From Prochilodus magdalenae (taxonomy: Eukaryota > Chordata > Actinopteri > Characiformes > Prochilodontidae): 64,000 nt of DNA. Each line of letters starts with the position of its first letter. Within the stretch, counting starts at the first letter, position 1. The notes beneath the pieces are model-generated. The model saw only the letters and a program-made list of their open reading frames with translations, had not been told where the DNA came from and did not search any database. The position numbers and the translations under genes were made by a program. Location: the NCBI GenBank assembly GCA_024036415.1, contig JAMWET010000950.1, positions 105,001-169,000 of the forward strand. The letters run 5' to 3'. Positions 13,460-25,300 of the stretch are shown here, one piece after another.

Positions 13460-13880
13460 GTAAGGTAAAGAGTAATGGAAATCTACAATTCTAAAGGTAT
13501 AGAGTAATAAAAGTCTACAATTCTAAAGGTATAGAATAATGTTTATCTACAATTTTAAAGGTATAGAGTAATAAAAGTCTACAATTCTAAAGGTATAGAA
13601 TAATGTTTATCTAGAATTCTAAAGGTATAGAGTAATGGAAATCTACAATTCTAAAGGTATAGAATAATGTTTATCTAGAATTCTAAAGGTATAGAGTAAT
13701 GGAAGTCTACAATTCTAAAGGTAAAGTGTAATGGAAATCTTTCATTCTAAAGGTATAGGGTAATAGAAATCTACAATTCTAAAGGTGTAGAGTAATAGAA
13801 ATCTACAATTCTAAAGGTGTAGAGTAATAGAAATCTACAATTCTAAAGGTATAGAGTAATAGAAATCTAGAATCTATTTA
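13460..13880. repeat. 32-bp minisatellite, about 13 units
   Basis: Head-to-tail units of 32 bp, each starting 'ggtatagag' and ending 'tctacaattctaaa'. Two unit types can be told apart by their centre: type A with 'gtaat(a/g)(g/a)aa(a/g)tc' and type B with 'ataatgtttatc'. The order runs A A B A B A B A and then only A-type units, with 'ggtgtagag' variants near the right end. It ends in a partial unit at about 13880. Confidence 0.95.
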
Positions 13881-14111
13881 AACAGGTTCCTATTATACCG
13901 ACTTAGGATCCAGTGCAAAAGCATTGAAGCAAACTTCAAACATCATAAATGTTTTGGCTGTCTGGGGTGAGAGGTTGTGTTCCATTCCAGGATAGTCAAC
14001 ACTGATTCTGAGGGGCCAAATTCCTACACACTGATTTTACTCCTAAGAACATTTAATTTAACCCAACAGGTTTGCCCATATGGTAGAGCAGGGAAATCGT
14101 TTAACTGTTAT

Positions 14112-14168
14112 TTTACATTTATATTTAAGGCATTTAGCAGACGCTCTTATCCAGAGCGACTTACAACC
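14112..14168 (+). repeat. Dispersed teleost repeat, 5' core only
   Basis: Reads 'tttacatttatatttaagg' followed by 'catttagcagacgctcttat' and 'ccagagcgacttacaa', the best-preserved copy of this core in the window. The downstream blocks seen at 20371-20580 are absent, so it is a truncated copy. Intergenic. Confidence 0.8.
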
Positions 14169-15440
14169 GTGCTTAGTGTTCCGTTGGATAATATTCCAGC
14201 TAGTAATATCTACCTTTGCTTTAATGCATTCCTGTAACGTGCCCTAGAGCCTGTTGTAGATGTATCACCACATTATAAAGTGTGTTCTTTATGCAATACA
14301 GATCCAGTTAATCTGTAGTACTGCTAAGAATTAGAGAGTAGACCCTCCCTCTTATGTGTTGCTAGTCAGAGGCGCTACAGAAGAAGGGCTTGCTGTGAAA
14401 GCGTGAAAAGTCCAAAGGTTAAAGGTTACGGGAGGTGCATTAACCTCTCTTCAGCAGGGGGTGATGGCTATAGAAGGCTAATTCTTTCCACAGTGTGGCC
14501 CTCTTGGTCCAGAGGATTTGAAAAGATTTGGGTTTTTTGCTCGACATCAAACATGCAAAATGGTAGATTGGTCTGGCAAAATGACATACCATGTCAAATT
14601 TGTCCTGCTATGTCTGGGTTAATTTACATTAAGCTCCAGAACAGATTCTCTTCCACCTTCTTTCATATTTGCAGTGTCTTTTTTCCTTTCAAGAATTATG
14701 TTCATGTGCAACATGTATCTTAATGCAAAGCGAGCTTAGTGTCACTCTATTCACTTTCAACTCACACAGGTAGAGCAGACAACACTACCTTGGACAATTT
14801 CAAGGTCAGCAGTGTTCCCAGAAACCCGAGCTCACAATGTCTACAATGCAGATATAGTCATTTTAGTTACTATCCAAGACCCCCAGTTAAACTACACATT
14901 CCCTAATAGATTTTGGGTACACTCTGACACGGTAAAATGTCAGAATCTTCACAAATGTACAGTATTTAAAACATCGATTTTAAGCCAACTTGTTCATAAT
15001 CGTGTAATAGCTTTCTGTGATCAAGCTTGTAGAGGCATTCTGGACATCTGATTCCTATCACCACCATTGTTAATAATCCTGACTAAATAATTTCTCTAGA
15101 ATGGGGAATTTCAGTAAAACTACTCTAAGTGACTTTTCTTACACCTTTAGCCTTGAATAATACAGGCAACCGTCAGAATTCTATTTAAAATCACAGTTAA
15201 TTCATATCTAAAAGAACATAAAATGCATAGCTGAAAACTTCAAATAACAGTTCACAACATTTCACTGGGTAAAGAATCTGATTCAGTTCTGGGTTTTAAA
15301 AAAATCTTTATGTGGCAACAAATAATTCCACATATATATCTTTACACGGTAACAGCTGTCACCACAGAAGTTACTGAGTGCCTCTATTTACAAGAGAAAG
15401 TGACTAAAGATAAAAGTTACATTTTGATATTTGTTTCTTT

Positions 15441-15446
15441 TTTATT
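15441..15446 (-). terminator. Candidate rfx4 polyadenylation signal
   Basis: TTTATT on the plus strand is AATAAA on the minus strand, 880 nt beyond the rfx4 stop codon. Other A/T-rich hexamers exist nearby, so the real cleavage site is uncertain. Confidence 0.35.
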
Positions 15447-16325
15447 CCTACCCATAGGGTAATAGGTCCACAGTACCTTTGAGTGCATTCAAAAACACAC
15501 AAACCTAGGTTAACACATTTTCTCTCTCTATTCATAAAATTTACAATGTACAATTTACAGTGCAATTTACAGTACAAACAAATATAAACAAATTAAAAGG
15601 GGCACCATGATACAAATCTACAGGAATAGCCTTAAGCTCTCCCACAGTTACAGCAACAGAGCTTATGACACAAAGCACAAAGCAAACTTCCTGACGCACT
15701 GAGCTCGACACACTTGAAGAAACATTTTGTCAACTGGCCAGATCTCAGTTTCAAAGAGAGTCCCTGATGACCCAACCAATTATTGTGATTTAATTCAGTA
15801 GTAAACTCCCTTCCTTTGACGTCCACATCCTGGAAATAGTCCAAAGCCTTCTAGAGGGAGTGAAAGTTCAGTTCTTCCTGGTCCTTTACAAGGGAAAAGC
15901 ACAGGCACATGCCGGTACAGAGGCAATCACGAGAGCTAATGCTGATAAACAGTGAGAAAAAGAAATCTGCTTTGACGTCAAGAACGAAGCCCAAGATCAA
16001 CAAAGCCATGTGACACATACTTTCAGAAAGGAACTATATCAGCAGTCGGAATGTTTATGAAAGGCACAACTAGGTTACAGCTGCTCTCGTCATCTCACAT
16101 TCTTCTTGGAGAAGAACAGTTTGATTGGCAGCCCACTTGGTAGACACTTTCTTACCCAGCTCACACTTGTTTTCTGAAACTCACTCTCAGCCTTCCACTG
16201 ACCCATCATCTGCTGGGTGTATGGTACTGAGTGTTCCTGGCCTTGCTGGAGGTTCTCCTTTCTGCACAAATCTGCTCATGCACTCCCCCAGTTTGTGGGG
16301 CTTTTCTTGTTGGACAAAGACACAG

Positions 16326-19300
16326 CTATTTGGCCCACCCTGTGGTGGCCTCTCCGTTAATGTAGGCAAAGCCAGGAAAGTGTTGTACATGCTCGTATTC
16401 TGAGTTTCTGCGTGGTGCCAAAGGGGAGTACATGTCTCCTGTGGAGGCGTAGCGTGACGAGTGCATGGGGGTGCTGGAGTAGCAGCTGTTAGCTGAGGGG
16501 ACTTCCGGCCAGCGGGGGGTCATTGGGGATGGGTGCAGTCGAGGAGTCCCACCCATAAGACATGGCTCCATGCGTGACATCTGGCTATTGAGTGGGTACT
16601 GTATAAGGAAAAGTCAGTCAGGCAATTTAAGCATTGAAACATATTATACAAAAAGCAGTTTAAACTAAAACAGAGATTCAGTAAAATGTTATTTAAATCA
16701 TATGGTAGTTTAATCTGTCATGTCAATCCATCACATGTGTGAGGTAGTAGCTTATATTAGTTTGTCTAAAGAAGAATAGAAAAATGTGAATATGTTACTT
16801 AATTTGAATTATTTGACTTCAACTATGTACCATTGTTTTGAATGCTTTTTCCCAAATTATGGTATTGTGAAAATTATCCAGTTGAGTTTACAAGAAAAAT
16901 ATTACAACAGCATTACAAGTGGATCCACTATTCGTTTTTTGTTGCCATGGCTAACTCTACTGATCATCAACAAAAGTCAAACATGTCAACATTTGACATC
17001 CGTTAATCTTAAAAACGCTTACTGTCCTCGAAAAGGAAACCAGCAATAGTGTTCCATTTGTATCATCTTAGTCATTTCCTTCTAAGTGGTCATCTTACAC
17101 AAAGCACAGACATTGTGCCCATTTTAAACCCAGGCAGGACAAGTGGAAGTAAAACTCTATCAGTCCCCTCTAAATAGAAGCGGTACACAGTCAATACCAT
17201 TATGAAGGACCGCAGCACGGAAAAAGAAAGTCAGCTGGGGTCAGAGACCAAGACGTGTGGCTTGTGACCTCTTTTCCAGGCAGAGAAAAGCAGCCATTGA
17301 ATAACAATATTTTAGTAAGCACGTTATGTGCCTGGGTTCCCGGTCTGTGGCTAAGCTGTCTGAAGCAGCCATTGAGTGTATGGCAGAGGGGTGCTGAGTG
17401 GGGGGCTGTCTGGGCTCTGGCCAGGCCATCTTTCAGAGCCTGCATCCGCTGCCTTGAGTGGGATTCGGCATCAGCCGCTTCAACAACACTGAGACCCAGC
17501 TGATCTCCCAGTACAAAAGCAGGCTAGGCCAGAGAGCTCTTGACAGGAAATTACCACCACGCCTGCTTTGGCTTATATGTGATGCAATCAACCTAGCAGA
17601 CTCTCTCCTTTGCTTCAACAATTTAATTCAACCACTTTCATTCCATCTGTTAGGCTTACTTCAAAGGTTTCTCTCTACACCATTAATCTGTTCAGATTGG
17701 CTAATTCATATTCTGAGACAATTCATGCCTAGTGTTGCTGATAAATCCCTTACAAAATGCTCTCTTACTATACATTGAGACATGTGTAATGTAAAGATCA
17801 AAATGCTCAGTTTCTTTCATCCACTTGTGAAACGCACTGATAACTAAACTACAGGGTGAATACGTTTTCAGTTAGTACTTCAGTATAAAGGTTAAACTTG
17901 TTGGATCAGTAAATCCTGCGTAAATCTTGATCAGTTAAAGAGAACTCAGTCACTGAGATGTATATAGTCTTTCAGAATAGTTTGATGTGATGGTGCATTG
18001 TAGGGAAACTTCTTTATTGTGGTGCTTATCAGGAGCGAGGATCTAGAATGCAAAATCAGCCATTTTATTTACTACCCGGAAGCACCAGCTAACCTACACA
18101 TCCATTGTTCCTGTTTAGAGTTACAGCATACGCCTTTTCCATTCATGTATTTTAAAAATGTTTTATGCCAAAACCTCAAAGTGTCTTAGGTAGCTTGTTT
18201 CTAAACATTTCATGTAGCCTTCTGCTGTCAGGCTTTTAAAGGCATTAAATGATTTGGACGTCTGGTTCCTATCACCACCATGGATGAATTTCTGCAGAAT
18301 GAGGCATTTCACATCAAAATACTCTGGAAGACTTTGCTTGCACCCCAAGCCAACCTCAATCAGAAGACTGATCAATTTTGCACTGTATGTCTACTTTGAT
18401 CTGGATGATCTAATTAAGTGATGTGGGGAATGTGTAGAATGATTGGTAGTGCCATTCAATTAACCTTTACTATTAATTGTTTGCTCAGAAACATTCTTGG
18501 AAAGAAAGAGCATACAGAAACTGAGTACTGAATGAAATGACAGGGAGTTCAACCACAGGCTTAGCTCATTGCTGGCAGAGACAGAGAACTGCTCCCTAAC
18601 TATAGACCCCTCAGTATTACACATAGTTCAGCATTTCACATGCTAATGACGCGCAATGTGTCATTCACCATTCATATTCATATTAGCATTCCTGTCTGTG
18701 TTAAGGCCCTTGTAAAATGCTCTTTAAGAGGCAGCAGGTGAATACGCTTCCAGTTCAATGAAAGGAAATAAACAACATGTGCATCTATTATGAAGTACGG
18801 CAAGTCATTAGGGCTGCACTGATATGTATATTAGACTAGACAAGCCCTGACATAGCTAGATTTTACACCACTATTAGACTATTTGTGAAAATTCTCACAT
18901 TAGTATATCTAAGCTTATGAACAGTGAAACTGTGATGTCTGTTTCACTGTAATAGATGTTGGGAAGTGCTGACCTGTGCAGGGGAACGGTGGTAAGAGGA
19001 GTAGTGCAGGGGGCTGGGGAGGCTTGGTTCGTGGGTCAGACTGGGGTACTGGCTCTGGATGGCATGATGGTGCTGGTTTGTGTAGCTACTGTAATTGTAG
19101 CTGCCCGTGTATCTGAGGAAAGAGTGGTACTTAGTTTCAGACCAGAAAAATCAACGAATGTAGCAGGCTTCTGCTAAATCTTTAGTACAAGCTTACCCGT
19201 GCTCATCTCTGTGCGGGTAGACTGGCATCCGGTGGCCTGATGAGTTGGGGTGCACTGGAGGGCCACTACGCATGCAGGACAGCTGGGCTCCTCCCTCAGT

Positions 19301-22300
19301 GGGGCTACCCCCTGATGTAGTCACTGTGTACGTAAGGGACCATGTATATGACTGAACAGCTCCTGGCACAACACAGACACATACAAAAAAGGGATTTTTG
19401 TGGTGGACATCATGTCAGGGTCCTCTAAGATAAATATATGCTAAGTAAGTAGTTTTAGATTCTTATATAGGTAGTTCTTATATAAGTATAGAAGAAATAT
19501 TTTATGTCACCACACTTTCAATTATCTGCCTAAACTTGAAGGCTGTTAAGAAGTTTTATTATTTTAGGACTTATATTTAGTGACTTAGTAACTTAAATAA
19601 TGTGTTCACTACTTTAAAGTATTTAGGAACTACACTTACTACTATACTATTACACTAATATGTACAGTAAGTCATGTATTCATGAGATCAAGGAATCAAA
19701 GCGTGATCCTATAGGTCCTTGCAAATTAACCCCTTGCTTATTATTCAATTATTACATTGTGGACATACTAATCAGTTATTGCTTTAATTACTATGTAACT
19801 GTTAGAATGCATATATGTAAGCTGTAGTTTTAAGAGAATGCAAAATTAAAGTTTATGCCTACATACATGTTTTTAGGGTTTAAAGGGTTACATTTACATA
19901 TGAATTAACATATTTTTGCATCTCTGCTTACCTGAAGTAACAGACATGCCAGTGTACTCAGGGGACTGGGCTGAACTGGGGGATCTGATGGCTGGCACTT
20001 CCACTGAGTGCACAGACTTGGCAGGAGAGTAGGGACCAGGTGACGTGGAAGTAGGGGTGTTCTCTGTCAGCACCATATCCTCAATACTGTCTGCTGCAGG
20101 GAAGCAATGTGGGACATGTCAGTATGTGCTGTAATTTGTCTTATTCCATTGCACTAATTTGGTACCAGGTAATGTATGATAACTGATATATCTCGTTCAT
20201 TAACTCACTTGTGGTGCCCTCGCCCTTCATGGCCCTCATCAGGTCATTGGCTCTCTCCTGGCAGTGGAGGGACTCCAGCAGGTACAGCACATAGTCATCA
20301 AACATCAGGTGGATCAGGTGGAAGGAGCCTGCACACATGAAAGTGACACGATCGTTTTTACCTCTGCTTTACATTTATAGCATTCAGCTAACACTCTTAT
20401 CCAGAGCGACTTACAAGGTTAATTATATTACAGGTAGGCCAATGTAGTCTTAGAAGTCTTATAGGTGTAGCACAGCATAGTCACCCAGACCAGGAACTGA
20501 ACCCCAGTCTCCCACAAGGGACTGTAGCTTCCTGATGTGTAGTGGTGTTATCCACTGCACTACACCAATAATACATACCAACTACATAATCAAACGTTAT
20601 AACACTGTTATCAGATTAAACCTGGAAAGTACACAGATAGATTTATGTATTCAGAAATACTGGATACTTAGTTTTGAGCCAAATTTATGTTTGCACTACT
20701 TTATGCTGCAAATTACTTGCAATTTATTTTTCAGGGCACAAATATCTAAGGCCTTGCTCTGAATGGGGTGGGGGGATGAGAAAAAGCATGGCACAATCCT
20801 CACTTTGTACAACTAACTCCAGCCATTCTGTGCATTATAAACCCTGTGGCTATTCAGAGAACAGGGAGAAATACTGCCCACTCATAAAATGGGAAGCAGG
20901 AGGAAACACTTGTGGGGGGGCTAGCCTTTGTTAATTAGCTGTTTTTGTACAGAGAGCTGCATTATCAAAACACCGCAACCAGCTGTGTCTTTGATATTCA
21001 CAGACAGAGCTGAAGAGGAGGGGGTCTTCACCTCTTTTTATGGTCCCTCTTTCAGCAACTCTGCCATAGACAGCGAGCCACTGTTAACCAAGACTTTGCA
21101 AAGCAGCCATCTTGGTGGAAAGTTTAGGATGTGGATTGAGTGTCTTGGTCAGGAACACAGGTTGGGGCTGATGTTGTTTTCTAGTTAACAGATAGGTTAA
21201 AGGGAATGCCACAACTACTGTTCCAAAGCATCTATGAAAAATACAGTATAAATTATTTAGAATTTGTCAAAAAAAAGTTCCTAATGTATGTTTAGTTAGA
21301 ATTATGTTTGACACACTTTATCTCTTGACATTCTTCTCAGTCAGGGGCACTTAAAAGGCATTTCAGATTGTACACTCAAATGCTTTTTGAAGCAGTAACA
21401 GAATGCACTAAGTGCACTAGCATGTCCACTACACCAGACTACCCTCCTAAGTGGTGATCATTCGGCATTGTGGCCCTAACGCACTAACCAAAGCTGGGGG
21501 CACTGTGTAGCGTCATGTCCCGAATCACTCTGGTCCCAAAACATGACCACATGAGGAGGAACTGCTGGGCGACCTTCTTCAGGCTCCCGGGTCTCTTCCC
21601 TGCCACCTAAAGGGAACATTACCATGAGAAAAGTGTAAAGGAGGGGCACAGAGGCCTTAACCTTTGGGTCCAACCCCCAGGAACGAAAAACATGTCAACA
21701 AGTCAACTATTTGATTTGCCCCTGGGGACACACCCTCCCATTGAACTATTGTCTGCCAGGCAGCCAACGTTCTCATGGCAACCAAATTTTTACAAGCCTG
21801 TATCTGGAGTATAATAGCTGCAAATAGGGGCCATGAAGACATCATTAAGTTAGGGAATTGCTTCACGAATGCCACAACATAAGCATTTCATGATGGTGAT
21901 GACACTGGATGTAGTTTAGAAGCAAACCAAAAACTGCCTGCTGTTAAGCTAGGCAACTGTGGTTTATATCATCTGATAAATTTGGAAAGATTCCAAAAAC
22001 ACCTTAACATTTTAGATACAAGTAAACAATAATTAAATTACAGCACATGTCTCTCGGTTACAAACTCCAATATGATTTCTGAAACTATAATGTAATTGTA
22101 GATAAACAGGTAACAGGTGAGTTAAACACTGAACTAAATAAATGTTAAACTGACCCTTACAACGCATCTGTCCACCATAGAGTCCAGCCATTCAATGTAT
22201 GCTTCAATGGGAGACTGATCCTCTAGCAGCCGGTCAAACTCCTGATATACTGAGTGAAGAAAGATCAAATTAAACAAATTAAGAACACAAAAAGTGCCAT

Positions 22301-25300
22301 AGTTCACTGTATAGCAACAAGTGACATGCAACTTGCAAAATAGCACCAACCCAAATTGAAACCGAAGATCCCAGATTATTTTACTGATGACTGCATTCAT
22401 TTTAGCTCTCCTGGCATGAAGCACTGATTTCATATCCTCCAAAACAATTAAATCAGTTCTAAAACATGAACAGAAAACTGTCCATGCAACAGCAATACCC
22501 AATTTCTGAACTTTAACATTATCGGTCATCTGCGCAGTTGCCACTGAAATGAGTTTGAAATGCTCCCCTGGAGATCAGAGCGTGGGGGTGAACTTGGTTA
22601 ACCTCTCAGTGGCCATAATTAAAGTCGGTCTATCTGATCGTGGGAATGATCCCGCAATGGGCATCAGCAACTGAGTGACATCTGACTAAATCTAAAGTCA
22701 AAGAGCAAAAATCAGCCCTTTACGTAGGATCAAAATACACAGACACACAGACAGACACACACACTAACACACACATATATATGTTTAGTAAGTTACTCAC
22801 ACTGAATGATAAGTCTTCGCTGGTCTTCTCGTGAATCCTCCATTGTGTAAAGTGTCTGCTTAGTGATACTATTCAGGTCAACATTCCTCCAATCCTCCAG
22901 CATTTGAAAGGTGATGTCTGCACTATGTATCACTGTCCGTGAAGCCTTAAGGAAAAAAGTGTAAAAAAATGTTCAGCTTATTGTAAAAATGTGTCAGAAA
23001 CAATGAGTGAATGGGCAAACATTTTTATATTTTTTTTATCTCACCTGACAAAGATGATTTAAGGATGTTTGTCGTTTGAGTATCTGGGAAAATCTTCTTG
23101 ACACTGACAAAATAAAAGTTGGACAAGCAGTCTTGAGATACTGCGGCAAATCAAACTCAACATAAATTCAGCTAGGACAATACTTACACTCAAACTTCAT
23201 ATTGCGCAGGTTCTCAGGCAGGTCATGCAGTGCCCATTTTAGCCATTCGTCCAGCTGCTTAGCAAATTTCCTAATGACCTGAGTCAGGCTACATGGACCA
23301 ACAGCATAGTGAAATAATTGGAAAAAATTAATGTTACATTTTGATATAATTTAAAATGAATAAACACCGTCTGTGAAAACGTAATGTATTTGTAACCTGT
23401 TCTTGCTGAAAATACAGTTTGTATGTATAGTAAATACAATTGTATCAAAGCCAATAAAGTTATAGCATATATAAACCTGCGCTGTGACACATGCTTTTAT
23501 TATTTCTGTGGTTGGTATAAGAAAGCAGGGCTAAGAAGAATAAAGAAGAATTACAAAATGATATGAACTGTGTATGAGCAGCATACAATCATATGTACGT
23601 TTGAACACTGTTTGTCCACAGTGAAGACACTTAAATCTGGCACTTATTTGCTTTTTTTTTTTTGCTTATTTGTTTATTTATTTATATTTTTAGTTTTTAA
23701 TTTACTTTAACATTTATTTAATAAACATACAACAAGATGCCATTTCTATTACACAGGCAGTATTATTTTTTTTAACATGCTACATTTAGAATATAAACAA
23801 TAACTGCATACAGCATGTGTAGTTGCAGATCACACTGTAATCTGAACAGAGTGCCTAAACATTAGCATCTGGCTTTATGTTCCTAGTGATACGCTGATCT
23901 GCGTGCAGAATTACTATTTATTATTAAAAAGGCAAAAGTCTGTGGATTCCAAGTCAACTTGCAATAGACTTCACATAGAAAAAATGCACAACACACAGGC
24001 ATAGCACTAGCACAAGAGTGTAGGTTTCATATTCTTGTTTTCCAGCATCTACTTGAACGGAGGTACAACCAACAGGTGCTCACCTATCAGGCAGAGCCTG
24101 CAGAACGGTGGGCATGAGGACTCCTGAGATGGCTTTGTAGAGTATGGAATCACACACCCCTACAATATTTACTACAGTGGGGGAACCCAAGACAGGCAGC
24201 ATGTGTGGAGGCATGCCTTGCCAAAAGTGCAACAAAAAGCTCTGGACCTACACACACACACAAAAACACACCCATTAACACAGTGGGGGGCAGATTTATT
24301 AATACATAATCCACACTGTCAGAAAAAATCTTAAACAACTAAAGACTATTGGAGAAAGTAATACGATTGATGACAACATTTATTTTGGTTCTAATTAAAC
24401 ATAATTATTAATAAAAAATAATAAACATTTCAGAGATACGTTTCACAGTATTACTTATAGTCACCCTAAAGAAAGCAAAGACCGTAAGAGAACAATGAAA
24501 AAAACAAACCTCATCAAAGTTGGCTCGTATGACAGTGTCCAGTATCCTCTGGCAGTGAGTTCTGTACATCATTATAAATGTGGAAACCTGAAAAAAAGAT
24601 AAAAGTTTAGCCTTGATGACCTTGAAACTTTAAATAAAACACAAATTAAACATATAAAATACTTTTACCAATAAAGCATGCCACAAAATGTAGCCAATTG
24701 CAATGTACAAAACATGGCTTTTGGAGACCAACAGCTCACAAACCCTTTAAAATTACAGCTGCCTTTTTTAAAGAAGGACAGCTAGTGCCTGTACTTTGTT
24801 GTGTGTGAGATCTTATTATCTACTCAAAAGATTAAGAGTTTGCTAGGACCCAGAATATAAATCCTCTGGTTCCTTGTTTAAATCCAGGCCAGGGAAGGTG
24901 CAGGGGGCAGATGAAAAGGGGAGCTAGAGGGGTAGCTGGCTGAGAAGAGAGGGGGTGGGTGACTGGCTGAAGGAGACAGTAGTCAGTGAAAGTTTTAAGG
25001 CTCTGTTTACCTTCTCCTCTGGCAGAGTGGCGGGCAGATTTAGGTCTTTGACATTTGGAAAGTCTGGCAATAGAGTGCCCAGTTTGGAGCGGGGTGAATA
25101 CGCTACTGTCTGTTTGGTGACCCCTTTCTTGCCTGTCTCGTTCACCCAGGCTGCGCCTTTCTTAGAGTACATCACATCATAGTACTGAGAGGCCTCCTTT
25201 ACTGCTATGCCATAGTAATGGTACCTGGGAAAGAAAGAGACACATATAGTGTAATTAAATTAAAGAAACAGAAATAGGTAAAACTCTGTAATCTGAGTGA

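Larger units (their letters stand above)
12961..16325. other. ric8b-rfx4 intergenic region and rfx4 3' UTR
   Basis: No protein-coding gene is visible. From right to left on the minus strand it should start with the rfx4 3' UTR. Candidate AATAAA signals on the minus strand include 15441-15446, which would give a UTR of about 0.9 kb. The rest holds the minisatellite at 13460-13880 and one dispersed-repeat core at 14112-14168. Plus-strand frames at 13977-14237, 14403-14723 and 14812-15051 show no family resemblance and are taken as chance. Confidence 0.5.
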
